64,000 nucleotides of DNA from CAWDNM01 sp964521195 (GCA_964521195.1 CAZFRE010000003.1:124001-188000), one strand, 5' to 3'. Shown: positions 27,168 to 39,695, counted from the stretch's first letter. The notes: a model not told the origin generated them from the sequence alone. Made by a program: numbers and translations.

Positions 27168-28430
27168 GTGGCACTTCGCTCCGAGGCGCTCCTCGCGCTC
27201 GAAGATGGAACGGTCTTCCCCGGCTTCTCCTGCGGCGCGCCCGGCGAGGCTGACGGGGAACTGTGCTTCAACACGTCGATGTCCGGCTACCAGGAGGTCC
27301 TCACGGACCCGAGCTACGCCGGCCAGATCGTGACCATGACGATGCCGCACATCGGCAACTACGGCGTCAACGGCGCCGACATGGAGTCGCGCGGCGTGTT
27401 CGCGAAGGGCTTCGTGGTGCGCGACATGTGCGAGGAGCCGTCGAGCTGGCGAAGCGAGGTCGCGCTCCCGCAGTTCCTCGCCGAGCGCGAGATCGTCGCC
27501 ATCAGCGGCATCGACACGCGCAAGCTCACGCGTCATCTGCGCGAGCGCGGCGCGATGCGCGCGGTCATCTCGACCACCGATCTGGACGCCGCGTCGCTCG
27601 TGGCCAAGGCGCAGACCGCGCCGGGTCTCGTGGGGCGCGATCTCGTCGCCGAGGTGGCGACAGCGGCGGCCTACACGTGGGGTGCGGACATGCCCGCCGG
27701 CTGCGAACTGCCGGTGGATACCGGCGTGCTGCCCGTGAGCCCCGCCTACCGCGTCGTCGCGATGGACTCCGGCATCAAGTACAACATCCTGCGCCGCCTT
27801 TCCGAGGCCGGCTGCGACGTCCGCGTCCTGCCACCGACCGCCACCGCCGAGGCGGTGCTCGCGCTCGAGCCCGATGGCGTGTTCCTCGCCAACGGTCCCG
27901 GCGACCCGTCGGCGGTCGACTACCTCTACGGAACGCTGCGCGATCTCATCGGCGTGAAGCCGGTGTTCGGGATCTGCCTGGGGCACCAGATGCTCTCGCT
28001 CGCGGTGGGGGCCGACACGTACAAGCTCAAGTACGGGCACCGCGGCGGCAACCAGCCGGTCATGAACCTGCTCAATGGCCGCGTCGAGATCACGAGCCAG
28101 AATCACGGCTTCTGCGTCGATTTCGCCTCGATCGGACCGCTCGACATCGAAGCCAGCGGTGGCGTGTCGCTCGATCCTGCCGACATCGGCGCGTGGGTGC
28201 GCGCGGGCGCGGCACCGGTCGTCACGAGCGAACGGTTCGGCCGGGTGCAGCTCACCCACGTCAACCTCAACGACATGACCACCGAGGGGATCCGGCTGCT
28301 CGACCGCCCGGCGTTCTCGGTGCAGTACCACCCCGAGGCGGCGCCCGGTCCTCACGACGCGCGCTACCTGTTCGGCGCCTTCACGCGCCTCATGGATGGC
28401 CGCGCGGACTACCTGAACGCGCAGGAGTAG
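27168..28430 (+). CDS. carA: carbamoyl-phosphate synthase small (glutaminase) subunit
   Basis: Releases ammonia from glutamine and passes it to CarB. The 420 residues comprise an N-terminal CPSase domain (FNTSMSGYQEVLTDPSYAGQ) and a class I amidotransferase domain with catalytic Cys in FGICLGHQML and the His in VQYHPEAAPGP. GTG 27168 directly abuts the pyrC stop. Unusually, a universal stress protein gene separates it from carB. Confidence 0.97.
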   Translation: MALRSEALLALEDGTVFPGFSCGAPGEADGELCFNTSMSGYQEVLTDPSYAGQIVTMTMPHIGNYGVNGADMESRGVFAKGFVVRDMCEEPSSWRSEVALPQFLAEREIVAISGIDTRKLTRHLRERGAMRAVISTTDLDAASLVAKAQTAPGLVGRDLVAEVATAAAYTWGADMPAGCELPVDTGVLPVSPAYRVVAMDSGIKYNILRRLSEAGCDVRVLPPTATAEAVLALEPDGVFLANGPGDPSAVDYLYGTLRDLIGVKPVFGICLGHQMLSLAVGADTYKLKYGHRGGNQPVMNLLNGRVEITSQNHGFCVDFASIGPLDIEASGGVSLDPADIGAWVRAGAAPVVTSERFGRVQLTHVNLNDMTTEGIRLLDRPAFSVQYHPEAAPGPHDARYLFGAFTRLMDGRADYLNAQE

Positions 28431-28440
28431 GGAGAGCGGG

Positions 28441-29283
28441 ATGTCTATCAGTTCGATGCTGGTGCCGGTGGGGCTCGATACGCGCGACGAGAAGGTGCTG
28501 CGCTACGTATGCGGCCTCTCGGTGCAGTCGGTACGCAAGGTCCTCATCGTCACGGCGGTCGACTCGTCGGGACTCGAGGCGCCTGTCGTGGCGGCTGAGG
28601 TCGACCGCGCGCGCGAGCGGCTTGCAGCGATGGCGGGAGCCGCCATGCAGGAATGCTCGATGGAAGTCGAGCTGCGAGTGGTCACCGGCGACCGCATCGA
28701 GTCGATCCTCGCACTCGCCGAGCAGGCCGACGTCGACGTCATCTGCTGCGGGACGTCGGGCAAGTCGGTCGTAGACGCGTTGTTCGCCGGTTCGGTGTCC
28801 GAGCGGCTGTTCGCCTCGGGAAGGGTGCGCACGATGACCGTGCGCTACGACCTGCTCGAATCGGTCGACGACCCGCTCGAACTCTCGCACGACTTCGCGA
28901 GGCGCCTCGTGATCCCGACGGACTTCTCGGCAGCGGCAACGCGTGCTTGGCTCTCGGCGGTGGAGCGTCCCGCCGAGGCCATCGACGTGGTCACCGCCCT
29001 CCACGTGCTGCCCGAGGACGCGACCCAGGATGACGAGCGCAACGCGGAGGTGCTCATGCGCGGGCTGCTCGCCATCGCCGAGGGGCACGGCGTGAAGGCC
29101 CGCACGGTCATCAGGCGTGGCGGGGATCCCGCCAGGGTCGTCCTCGACTACCTCGCCGAGATCGATGCGACCGGTTGCATAACGGGCCAGTTCGGACGCG
29201 GCGCGCTGCAGCAGGTCATGCTCGGCGGGCTCTCGTTGGAGCTGCTGCGCGAGGCGCCTTGTCCGGTGGTCGTCCAACCATAG
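28441..29283 (+). CDS. tandem universal stress protein
   Basis: The 280 residues look like two fused UspA domains. The first (about 1-140) has a complete nucleotide-binding pattern G-x2-G-x9-G-S at GTSGKSVVDALFAGS. The second (about 150-280) has a similar GQFGRGALQQVMLGG. USP proteins with this motif bind ATP or AMP. It sits between carA and carB with gaps of 10 and 81 bp on the same strand, so it is very likely part of the pyr transcript. A role in sensing adenylate state there is only a guess. Confidence 0.85.
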   Translation: MSISSMLVPVGLDTRDEKVLRYVCGLSVQSVRKVLIVTAVDSSGLEAPVVAAEVDRARERLAAMAGAAMQECSMEVELRVVTGDRIESILALAEQADVDVICCGTSGKSVVDALFAGSVSERLFASGRVRTMTVRYDLLESVDDPLELSHDFARRLVIPTDFSAAATRAWLSAVERPAEAIDVVTALHVLPEDATQDDERNAEVLMRGLLAIAEGHGVKARTVIRRGGDPARVVLDYLAEIDATGCITGQFGRGALQQVMLGGLSLELLREAPCPVVVQP

Positions 29284-29364
29284 ACCCGATCGATCGCGTG
29301 CGCCCGACCGCGCGCGACAACCCGTACGCACGTGTCGCCCCGCACCGAAGCGAACAGGAGCCCC

Positions 29365-32600
<3,236 letters not shown>

Positions 32601-32604
<4 letters not shown>

Positions 32605-33416
32605 CGCGCGTCTCGAATGCGCCCGCAGTCGAGCACGTGACCGTGCTTGCGAACGACCGCATCGCGCAGGGCGTGGGGCTCATGGTGCTCGAGGCTCCTC
32701 GGTGCGCGGCCAGCGTGCAGCCGGGCCAGTTCGTGCACCTGCGGGTGGCGAGTGGTGCCGACATCATCTTGCGCAGGCCGTTCTCGATCCATCGCGCCGA
32801 AGGCGCTCGCGTCGAGATCCTGTACCAGATTCTTGGTGAGGGGACGCTTCGCATGGCCGAGAAGCCCGTCGGCGACACCTCGATGGACATCGTGGGGCCG
32901 CTCGGTCGTGGCTGGTCGGTTCCCGAGGGGGCCGCGCATGCGCTGGTCGTGACCGGAGGTCTGGGCGCCGCGCCGCTCGGGATGCTCGCCGAGCAACTCG
33001 CGGCGCGCGGTGTCGCCGTCAGCGTCGCGATGGGCGCGCCCACCCGCGAGCGTCTCGTGGCACGCGAGCTCTACGAACGAGTCGCGCGCCGCGTCGAGGT
33101 GGCGACCGACGACGGCTCTGCCGGCGAGCACGGATTCGTGACCGGTCCGGCCGCGCGGCTGCTGGCCGAGGAGCGTTTCGACATCGTCTACACCTGCGGT
33201 CCCGAGCCGATGCAGCGGGCCATCGCCGGTCTGGCGTCGGAGGCCGGCGTCGCGTGCGAGATATCGCTGGAGCGGCTCATGGCCTGCGGCGTCGGAGCCT
33301 GTCTGTCGTGCGTCGTGTCGACGCGCGAAGGGCTACGGCGTGCGTGCGTCGATGGCCCAGTCTTCGATGCCGAGGAGGTGCTCTGGGATGCGACGCAGAC
33401 ACCGCCGAAGCACTAG
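32601..33416 (+). CDS. pyrK: dihydroorotate dehydrogenase electron transfer subunit
   Basis: FAD and [2Fe-2S] partner that lets the class 1B dihydroorotate dehydrogenase use NAD+. The 271 residues show the flavin-binding LRRPFSIH, the NAD-binding [10 protein letters not shown], and a cysteine cluster CGVGACLSC with a further Cys in RRACVDGP near the C-terminus. GTG 32601 overlaps the carB stop, with GGAG upstream. Its presence fits an anaerobe or facultative anaerobe. Confidence 0.95.
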
Positions 33417-33521
33417 GCCCCCCGTGGCGCCCGACGGCGCGCCCATCGCGTGCAGTCCCATGATCGCCAACCGACCGGGCGATCCGCGCGCAGCGGTGCT
33501 GGTGAGAGGGGGTGCGCGCTC

Positions 33522-34448
33522 GTGAGTCTGAACCTCGACATGAGCGTGCACCTCGGTTCGCTTGCGTTGCGCAACCCGGTTGTCACGGCGTCCGGTACCT
33601 TCGCTTCGGGCCGGGAGTTCGCAGACTTCGTCGATCTGTCGCGGCTTGGCGCGATCGTGACCAAAGGTGTCTCGCTCGGCCCGTGGGAAGGCAACGCAAG
33701 CCCACGCATCGCTGAAACCGCAAGCGGCATGCTGAACTCGATCGGCCTTCAGAACCCCGGGGTCGAGGCATTCGTCGCCAAGGACCTCACCTGGCTGGCT
33801 GAGAACGCGCCGTCCACGCCGGTGATCGTGAACGTGAGCGGGCACTCGGTCGAGGAGTACGCTGGCGTCATCGAGCGTCTCGAGCGTGAGCCCGCTGTTG
33901 CCGCATACGAGGTCAACATCTCGTGCCCGAACGTCGACGCCGGCGGGATGGCCTTCGGCACCGAGTGCGCCTCGGCGGCTGCCGTGACCGCCGCGTGCCG
34001 CAACGTCACGGCGCGCCCACTCATAGTCAAGCTCAGTCCCAACGTCACCGACATCGTATCGATCGCACAGTCGGTCGAGGCGGCGGGGGCGGATGGACTC
34101 TCCCTCATCAACACCTTGCTGGGCATGTCCATCGACGCGCACACGCGCCGCCCCAGACTCGCTCGCGCGGTCGGCGGGCTGTCGGGGCCGGCCATCAAGC
34201 CTGTCGCGCTGCGCATGGTCTGGCAGGTCGCGCGCTCCGTGTCGGTCCCGATCGTGGGGATGGGCGGCATCATGAACGGTGAGGATGCCGTGGAGTTCAT
34301 GCTGGCAGGAGCAACCGCGGTCGCCGTGGGCACGGCGAACTTCGTCGATCCGACCGCCACGGTGCGCGTGCTCGACGGAATCGTGGAGTACTGCCACCGA
34401 TACGGCGTCGAACGCGTAAGCGACCTCGTCGGCGCGATGGAGGTGTGA
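33522..34448 (+). CDS. pyrD: dihydroorotate dehydrogenase, class 1B catalytic subunit
   Basis: FMN TIM-barrel enzyme oxidising dihydroorotate to orotate. The class 1 catalytic Cys lies in [10 protein letters not shown], with [13 protein letters not shown] near the start, [11 protein letters not shown], and [20 protein letters not shown] as the FMN phosphate site. Length is 308. GTG 33522 has a GAGGGGG upstream. The 105 bp between pyrK and this start contain nothing I can identify. PyrK directly upstream supports class 1B. Confidence 0.96.
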   Translation: MSLNLDMSVHLGSLALRNPVVTASGTFASGREFADFVDLSRLGAIVTKGVSLGPWEGNASPRIAETASGMLNSIGLQNPGVEAFVAKDLTWLAENAPSTPVIVNVSGHSVEEYAGVIERLEREPAVAAYEVNISCPNVDAGGMAFGTECASAAAVTAACRNVTARPLIVKLSPNVTDIVSIAQSVEAAGADGLSLINTLLGMSIDAHTRRPRLARAVGGLSGPAIKPVALRMVWQVARSVSVPIVGMGGIMNGEDAVEFMLAGATAVAVGTANFVDPTATVRVLDGIVEYCHRYGVERVSDLVGAMEV

Positions 34449-34669
34449 GCGAGATGACCAACCCGTTCACGTGGTTCATCGAGAACTTCGGCAAGGAGCC
34501 TGAACCCAGGCCACCCATCATTCCCGGACCTTGGCGGATCCCGTTCTTCATAGGGCTCAGCGTCGTGTCGCTCGCCGTCCTCGCGGCGGTCCTGTACTAC
34601 GTCGTGATCCCGGGGATCCAGTCGATGCAGTCGCCCCCAGCGACCACCACGGTCGCGCCCGTGCAGTAG
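34445..34669 (+). CDS. small single-pass membrane protein in the pyr operon
   Basis: Unrecognised 74-residue protein. A Pro-rich N-terminal part ([14 protein letters not shown]) precedes one long hydrophobic helix (about residues 33-58) and a short Pro/Thr tail. GTG 34445 overlaps the pyrD stop (GTGA). ATG 34454 is an alternative, 10 nt from GGAGG. It fits tightly between pyrD and pyrF on the same transcript. No domain suggests a function. A membrane tether for the PyrDK complex is one untested possibility. Confidence 0.7.
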   Translation: MSEMTNPFTWFIENFGKEPEPRPPIIPGPWRIPFFIGLSVVSLAVLAAVLYYVVIPGIQSMQSPPATTTVAPVQ

Positions 34670-34682
34670 GGAAGGACCCGCG

Positions 34683-35402
34683 ATGCCCGCTGACAACCCG
34701 ATCATCGTCGCACTCGACTGCGGAGCCTCCGAGGCCGTCGCGCTCGCGCAAACGCTGCGGGGGCGCGTCCGATGGCTGAAAGTGGGCATGACGCTGTACT
34801 ACGCCGAGGGCCCCGAGATCGTGTCGCGCCTCGCCGAGATGGGGTTCTCGGTCTTCGTGGACCTGAAGCTGCACGACATCCCGCACCAAGTGTCCGGGGC
34901 CGCCGCCCAGATCTCCAAGCTCGGCGCTGGGATGCTGACGGTGCATGCCTCGGGAGGTGCCGCGATGACGCGTGCCGCCGTCGAGTCCGCGCGCAGAGCG
35001 GCCGAGGAAGTGGGCGTCGCTGCCCCAGCCGTGCTTGCCGTCACCGTGTTGACCAGCACCGACGATGCCGGACTCACCGAGATCGGTGTGGCCCGCCCCG
35101 CGATCGAGCAGGTCCAGCTGCTGGCGAGAGTGGCTCGGGATGCGGGTGTGGACGGCGTCGTGTGCTCGCCGCGGGAGGCCGCGCTGATGCGGGATCTGCT
35201 CGGCGAGGAGGCGCTGGTCGTGACGCCGGGGGTGCGCCCGGAGTGGAGCGTCGCAGACGACCAGGCGCGCATCGCGACACCCCGCGCGGCGCTCGGCGCA
35301 GGCGCCAGCCATCTCGTTATCGGCCGACCGATCGTGGCTGCACCGGATCCCGCTCAGGCCGTGAGCCGAATCCTGTCAGAACTCGAAGGAGAGTACCGCT
35401 GA
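34683..35402 (+). CDS. pyrF: orotidine 5'-phosphate decarboxylase
   Basis: Converts OMP to UMP. The 239-residue TIM barrel has the substrate lysine in LKVGMTLYYAEG, the catalytic Asp-Lys-Asp array in FVDLKLHDIP, and the C-terminal VTPGVRPEW and VIGRPIVAAPDP phosphate-binding segments. The ATG follows GGGAAGG. The stop overlaps the pyrE start (TGATG). Confidence 0.97.
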   Translation: MPADNPIIVALDCGASEAVALAQTLRGRVRWLKVGMTLYYAEGPEIVSRLAEMGFSVFVDLKLHDIPHQVSGAAAQISKLGAGMLTVHASGGAAMTRAAVESARRAAEEVGVAAPAVLAVTVLTSTDDAGLTEIGVARPAIEQVQLLARVARDAGVDGVVCSPREAALMRDLLGEEALVVTPGVRPEWSVADDQARIATPRAALGAGASHLVIGRPIVAAPDPAQAVSRILSELEGEYR

Positions 35403-35983
35403 TGCCTTTGAACGACGAGCAGATCCTGCAGGCGTTGAAGGATGCCGACGCCATCCGCACGGGACATTTCGCCCTCACGAGCGGGCGGCATTCCGATACA
35501 TACGTCCAGTGCGCGCGCATCCTCGAGGACCCGGCGCTCACCACGCAACTCGCCAAGACCGCCGTTCACCGACTTCCTGCGGGTCTCGACATCGACCTGG
35601 TGGCCGCTCCCGCGGTCGGTGGCCTGATCATCGGGTTCGCCGTGGCGCAGGCGCTGGGGGTCAAGTTCATCTTCAGTGAGCGGGAGCACGGAGAGATGGT
35701 CTTCCGCCGGGCGTTCGAGGTTCCGTCCGGTGCCCGTGTGTTGGTGGTCGAAGACGTCGTTACCACAGGTGGGAGCGTTGGCGAGGTGATTGAACTCGTG
35801 GAACGCGCCGGCGGCGAGGTGGTCGGCGTCGTGTCGCTGATCGACCGCGGCGGTGCCAAGAAGTTCGATGCAGCGTTCTGGCCTCTCCTTATACTCGAGG
35901 TTGAGTCTTGGGAGCCCGAGGAGTGTGGCCTGTGCGCCTCAGGCACGCCTCTCTACTCGCCCGGTAGCCGACGGCTTTCATAA
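35402..35983 (+). CDS. pyrE: orotate phosphoribosyltransferase
   Basis: Joins orotate to PRPP to give OMP. The 193 residues show FALTSGRHSDTYVQC, the PRPP motif VLVVEDVVTTGGSVGEV, and a family-typical Cys-containing C-terminus (ECGLCASGTPLYSPGSR). ATG 35402 overlaps the pyrF stop. It is the last gene of the operon. The frame extends upstream through pyrF but without family similarity. Confidence 0.96.
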   Translation: MPLNDEQILQALKDADAIRTGHFALTSGRHSDTYVQCARILEDPALTTQLAKTAVHRLPAGLDIDLVAAPAVGGLIIGFAVAQALGVKFIFSEREHGEMVFRRAFEVPSGARVLVVEDVVTTGGSVGEVIELVERAGGEVVGVVSLIDRGGAKKFDAAFWPLLILEVESWEPEECGLCASGTPLYSPGSRRLS

Positions 35984-35989
35984 CAGTGC

Positions 35990-36018
35990 TTGGCATCATC
36001 GCAGGTCAGGCGTAGCAT
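35990..36018 (+). promoter_or_regulatory. mihF promoter
   Basis: TTGGCA (35990-35995) and TAGCAT (36013-36018) with a 17-bp spacer lie about 95 bp before the mihF ATG, just after the pyr operon ends. Confidence 0.55.
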
Positions 36019-36113
36019 TACGTTCAATTGGGGGTCGCTCGTCACAATCTGCCGGCAGCACGTCTGCCTGTGACGCGCGGCCAGTTGCCCCGCCTGTGTG
36101 ACGAGGAGGAACC

Positions 36114-36422
36114 ATGGCACTTCCGAACCTGTCGCCCGAAGATCGCCAGAAGGCGCTCAAGAAGGCCGCCGAGGCGCGCCAGAAGCGCGCCGCTCTGCGC
36201 GCCGACATCAAGGCAGGCAAGCTCTCATTTGCCGCTGTGATGAAGAAGAGCGACGACCCCGTCGTGGCTCGCATGAAGGTTTCCACTCTCCTGGAGTCAC
36301 TGCCGGGTTACGGCAAGGCCAAGGCGCACAAGATCATGGCCGAGCTTGAGATCTCAGAGAGCCGTCGCGTGCAGGGCCTTGGCGCCCGCCAGCGCGAGCA
36401 GCTGCTCGACCGTCTCGGCTAG
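36114..36422 (+). CDS. mihF: mycobacterial-type integration host factor (mIHF)
   Basis: Small actinobacterial nucleoid protein. The 102 residues are basic, with a long N-terminal helix (SPEDRQKALKKAAEARQKR) and a DNA-binding helix-two-turn-helix region around SLPGYGKAKAHKIMAEL, as in mIHF. It is not related in fold to enterobacterial IHF. The mihF-gmk-rpoZ order is characteristic of Actinobacteria. The ATG is preceded by GAGGAGGA. Confidence 0.94.
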   Translation: MALPNLSPEDRQKALKKAAEARQKRAALRADIKAGKLSFAAVMKKSDDPVVARMKVSTLLESLPGYGKAKAHKIMAELEISESRRVQGLGARQREQLLDRLG

Positions 36423-36476
36423 TCGGCGTTGCAGCGCCGCCATACGCACGTCACGAACGCAGCGGCCACGCAACGC

Positions 36477-37040
36477 ATGAGAACAGGGAATCTCTTCATC
36501 ATCTCGGGCCCTTCGGGCGCGGGCAAGGGAACCTTGGTCAAGGAGCTTCCTGATCGGGTACCTGACCTGTGGGTTTCGGTATCGGTGACTACGCGTGCCC
36601 CTCGACCGGGGGAGGTCGAGGGGCAGCACTATTCCTTCATCTCGCCTGAGGAGTTCAGGCATCTTGCCGATACGGGCGGCCTGCTCGAGTGGGCCGAGGT
36701 CCACGGAAACTGCTACGGGACGCCGCGGGCAGCGGTCGAGGCCAAGATCGCCGAGGGCCGTCAGGTCATCCTCGAGATCGACCCGCAGGGCGCGTTCCAG
36801 GTGAAGTCGCTCGCCCCCGATTCGGTCCTCGTCTTCATCATGCCGCCGTCGTGGGAAGAGTTGCAGCGCAGGCTCGAGGGTCGCGGAAGCGAGACGAAAG
36901 CGCAGGTAGAGCGTCGTCTGGAGACCGCGAAACGGGAGCTTGACCTTGTGGGGGAGTACGACCATGTGGTACAAAACGACGACGTGCCCCGAGCCGTCGG
37001 CGAACTCGTGGGCATAATCGATTCGTACGCCGACCACTAG
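36477..37040 (+). CDS. gmk: guanylate kinase
   Basis: Phosphorylates GMP to GDP. The 187 residues begin with the P-loop ISGPSGAGKGTLVKEL, then SVSVTTRAPRPGEVEGQHY (GMP-binding) and the lid with RRLEGRGSET. ATG 36477 places the P-loop near residue 10, as is normal. A TTG at 36429 would add 16 unrelated residues. No strong ribosome-binding site is seen. Confidence 0.96.
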   Translation: MRTGNLFIISGPSGAGKGTLVKELPDRVPDLWVSVSVTTRAPRPGEVEGQHYSFISPEEFRHLADTGGLLEWAEVHGNCYGTPRAAVEAKIAEGRQVILEIDPQGAFQVKSLAPDSVLVFIMPPSWEELQRRLEGRGSETKAQVERRLETAKRELDLVGEYDHVVQNDDVPRAVGELVGIIDSYADH

Positions 37041-37053
37041 GAAGTCTGAGGCT

Positions 37054-37305
37054 ATGTCTGTCATCAATCCCCCGATCGACGATCTGCTCTCGAAGGTCGA
37101 CTCGAAGTACACGCTGTGCATCATCGCGGCGAAGCGTGCGCGTCAGATCAACGACATGACGCACGGCCTTCGCGACCAGGCTCTGCTCACCATGCCGACG
37201 AGCCAGCTTGCCGATCTCATGAAGAAGAAGCCGCTGTCCAAGGCCCTCGAGGAGATCGCCAACGGCGACGTCGCCTACGAGCGCACGAAGGACAGCTACA
37301 AGTAG
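37054..37305 (+). CDS. rpoZ: RNA polymerase omega subunit
   Basis: Small assembly subunit of RNA polymerase. The 83 residues show the omega pattern PPIDDLLSKVDSKYTLCIIA followed by AKRARQIND and, near the C-terminus, KPLSKALEEIANGDVAYE. It follows gmk by 13 bp, the usual actinobacterial order. Confidence 0.95.
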   Translation: MSVINPPIDDLLSKVDSKYTLCIIAAKRARQINDMTHGLRDQALLTMPTSQLADLMKKKPLSKALEEIANGDVAYERTKDSYK

Positions 37306-37317
37306 CGAGGCGGCGCC

Positions 37318-38541
37318 GTGTTCGAGCGCGTCTGCCTCATCCACTACGCCGAGATCGGCCTCAAGGGCCGCAATCGCGCACAGTTCGAGCGCCGGCTTCG
37401 AGACAACCTCGAGGCGGCGCTCGTTGCGCTTCCCGTGGCGCGTATCGAGAAGGTGGTGTCGCGTGTCGCGGTGCGCGTCCGCGAGCCGGAGCGCGTCTAC
37501 GAGGTCGCCGAGAGGATCGCGGCCATCCCCGGCGTCGCGTTCGTTTCGCCCGCGTTCCGGACCGCTCGCATCCACGCCGAGATCGAAGAGGCGGCATTGC
37601 TCTCGGTCCGCGAAGTCGGAGCGTTCTCCACGTTCGCAGTCGACTCGCACCGGTCGAACACGGACTATCCCGTCCCGAGCATGGAGACCAACCGCCTGAT
37701 CGGCCGATTCCTCTGCGAGCAGACGGGTGCGAAGGTCAACCTGTCCCAACCTGATGTGCGAGTGCGCATCGATGTCGTTCAGGGCGACGTGTACGTGTCC
37801 ACTCGACGGGTGCCCGGCGTCGGCGGACTGCCGGTGGGGATGTCGGGCCGCGTCGTCTCGCTCCTGTCGGCCGGCATCGACTCGCCGGTCGCAACCTGGC
37901 GCATGATGAGGCGCGGTGCGGTGGCGGTGGGCGTTCACTTCTCGGGGCGTCCGCAGACCAACGACCTCTCGGAACATCTCGTCGGCGAGATCGGTGACCG
38001 GCTCGAGCTCACGGGAGGGCTCGGCCGCGTCTACATCGTTCCCTTCGGCGACCTGCAGAAGGAGATCGCGCTCTCGTGTCCGCCTGACCTGCGCGTCCTG
38101 CTCTACCGGCGACTCATGATCCGCGTCGCCGAGCAGATCGCGCACGCCGAGCGTGCCAAGGCCCTGGTGACCGGCGAGTCGCTCGGGCAGGTCGCCTCAC
38201 AGACGCTGGACAACATCCGGGCCGTGGACGAGGCGGCGACGCTGCCCGTCCTGCGCCCGCTCATCGGCAGCGACAAGCTCGAGATCATCGCCGAGGCCAA
38301 GCGGCTTTGCACCTACGACATCTCGATACAGGAGCACGCCGACTGCTGCACGCTGTTCATGCCGAGGACGCCCGAGACCCATGCGCGCCTCTCGGCGGTG
38401 CTCGATGCATGGAACGAGTTGCCGCACGAGCGCATGGTTGACGACGCGCTTGCCTCGATGACCTGGCGGGACTACCGCAGCCGCTCGTACCGGCCGCCGC
38501 GCCGGTGGCCCACGGTGCACACCGACGAGCCCCTGTCATGA
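37318..38541 (+). CDS. thiI: tRNA 4-thiouridine synthetase ThiI
   Basis: Adenylates U8 of tRNA for sulfur transfer and in some species supports thiamine thiazole synthesis. The 407 residues include an N-terminal ferredoxin-like and THUMP region (about 1-165) and a PP-loop ATPase with LLSAGIDSPVATWRMM. A C-terminal rhodanese domain is absent, as in most Gram-positive ThiI proteins, so sulfur must come from a separate desulfurase. GTG 37318 is 12 bp after rpoZ. The stop overlaps the next ATG (ATGA). Confidence 0.94.
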   Translation: MFERVCLIHYAEIGLKGRNRAQFERRLRDNLEAALVALPVARIEKVVSRVAVRVREPERVYEVAERIAAIPGVAFVSPAFRTARIHAEIEEAALLSVREVGAFSTFAVDSHRSNTDYPVPSMETNRLIGRFLCEQTGAKVNLSQPDVRVRIDVVQGDVYVSTRRVPGVGGLPVGMSGRVVSLLSAGIDSPVATWRMMRRGAVAVGVHFSGRPQTNDLSEHLVGEIGDRLELTGGLGRVYIVPFGDLQKEIALSCPPDLRVLLYRRLMIRVAEQIAHAERAKALVTGESLGQVASQTLDNIRAVDEAATLPVLRPLIGSDKLEIIAEAKRLCTYDISIQEHADCCTLFMPRTPETHARLSAVLDAWNELPHERMVDDALASMTWRDYRSRSYRPPRRWPTVHTDEPLS

Positions 38542-39656
38542 CGAAGCTGCGGATCCTCGCGCTCGAACCGTACTACGGCGGGAGTCACCGGGCCGTGCTC
38601 GACGGCCTGGTGGCGCGAGTTGACGCGGAGTGGACCGTACTGACGTTGCCTGCCCGCAAGTGGAAGTGGCGGATGCGGGGAGCGGCGATGACGATGGCGG
38701 CGCAGGCGCGTGAACTGGCGGCCGGCTCCGAGTGCGCGGGCGAGTCCGCCGACGCCGCCCGTCCCTTCGACCTGGTCTTCGCCTCCACATTCTTGAACCT
38801 CGCGGAGTTCCGCGGGCTGGCGGGTGCTCGCATCGCAGCCGTACCGGCGCTCGTCTACTTCCACGAGAATCAGCTCGTCTATCCCAACCGCCATACCTCG
38901 GACTGGGACTACCAGTTCCCGCTCACGAACATCACGAGCGCGCTCTCGGCCGAGGTGTGCGTCTTCAACACGCGATGGAATCTCGAGTCGTTCTGCGCCG
39001 AGATACCCGGCTTCATCCGTGAGTTCCCCGATCACCACCCTCGGGGGCTCGCCGAGGCGATCGCCGCCAAGTCGCAGGTGATCGCACCGCCGTTCGACCC
39101 GGGCCCGTTCGACGCGGTGCCGACTGAACGCGGGCGGCGATGCCGCATCGTCTGGCCTCACCGGTGGGAGCACGACAAGGATCCCGAGGCGTTCTTCTCG
39201 GCGGTCATGGAACTGGCGGGGGAGGGACTCGACTTCGAGGTCGCGATCGCCGGGCAGAGCTTCCGCGAGACCGAGGGACTGATGCGAGACGCCGCCGCGG
39301 CGCTGGGCGACCGGCTCGTGCACTGCGACGAGCCGGGCTCGCGCGAGGAGTACGCGCGGCTGCTCGCGAGCGCGGATGTCGCCGTGTCGACCGCGCGCAA
39401 CGAGTTCTTCGGGCTCGCGATGCTCGAGGCGTGTTACGCCGGTGCAACGCCACTCGTTCCCGATGGACTGGCGTACCCGGAGATCTACCCGGACGAGTAC
39501 CGCTATCGGGATGCGGCAGAACTGGTTGCGCGGCTGCGCGGGTTCATCCTGCACCGGCCGGAGGCGTGCGCCGCCCGCGCACTCGCCGAGCGCTACACGT
39601 TCCAACGACTCGTACCCGAGTACGAACGGTGCTTCGCCGACGCCGCAACCGGGTAG
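38538..39656 (+). CDS. glycosyltransferase, DUF3524 / tRNA-queuosine mannosyltransferase-like
   Basis: A 372-residue GT-B glycosyltransferase. The N-terminal domain begins LEPYYGGSHRAVLDG, then has LPARKWKWRMRG, YFHENQLVYP and DYQFPLTNITSAL, the pattern of the DUF3524 family. Animal members (GTDC1/QTMAN) mannosylate queuosine in tRNA-Asp. The C-terminal half has a glycosyltransferase group 1 pattern (VWPHRWEHDKDPE, ARNEFFGLAMLEA). ATG 38538 overlaps the thiI stop, which supports a tRNA-modification role. The substrate in this organism is inference. Confidence 0.82.
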   Translation: MTKLRILALEPYYGGSHRAVLDGLVARVDAEWTVLTLPARKWKWRMRGAAMTMAAQARELAAGSECAGESADAARPFDLVFASTFLNLAEFRGLAGARIAAVPALVYFHENQLVYPNRHTSDWDYQFPLTNITSALSAEVCVFNTRWNLESFCAEIPGFIREFPDHHPRGLAEAIAAKSQVIAPPFDPGPFDAVPTERGRRCRIVWPHRWEHDKDPEAFFSAVMELAGEGLDFEVAIAGQSFRETEGLMRDAAAALGDRLVHCDEPGSREEYARLLASADVAVSTARNEFFGLAMLEACYAGATPLVPDGLAYPEIYPDEYRYRDAAELVARLRGFILHRPEACAARALAERYTFQRLVPEYERCFADAATG

Positions 39657-39695
39657 GCCGACGGCGCGGGCAGCGACAGGCCGGGAAGCGTGCGG

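Noticed and set aside
29332..29364. A GTG start 11 codons upstream for carB.
   Set aside because: ATG 29365 has AGGAG upstream and gives the standard N-terminus. The upstream codon has no such site.
33417..33521. A gene in the gap between pyrK and pyrD.
   Set aside because: Short frames there are extensions of shadow frames. None has a ribosome-binding site together with a plausible protein.
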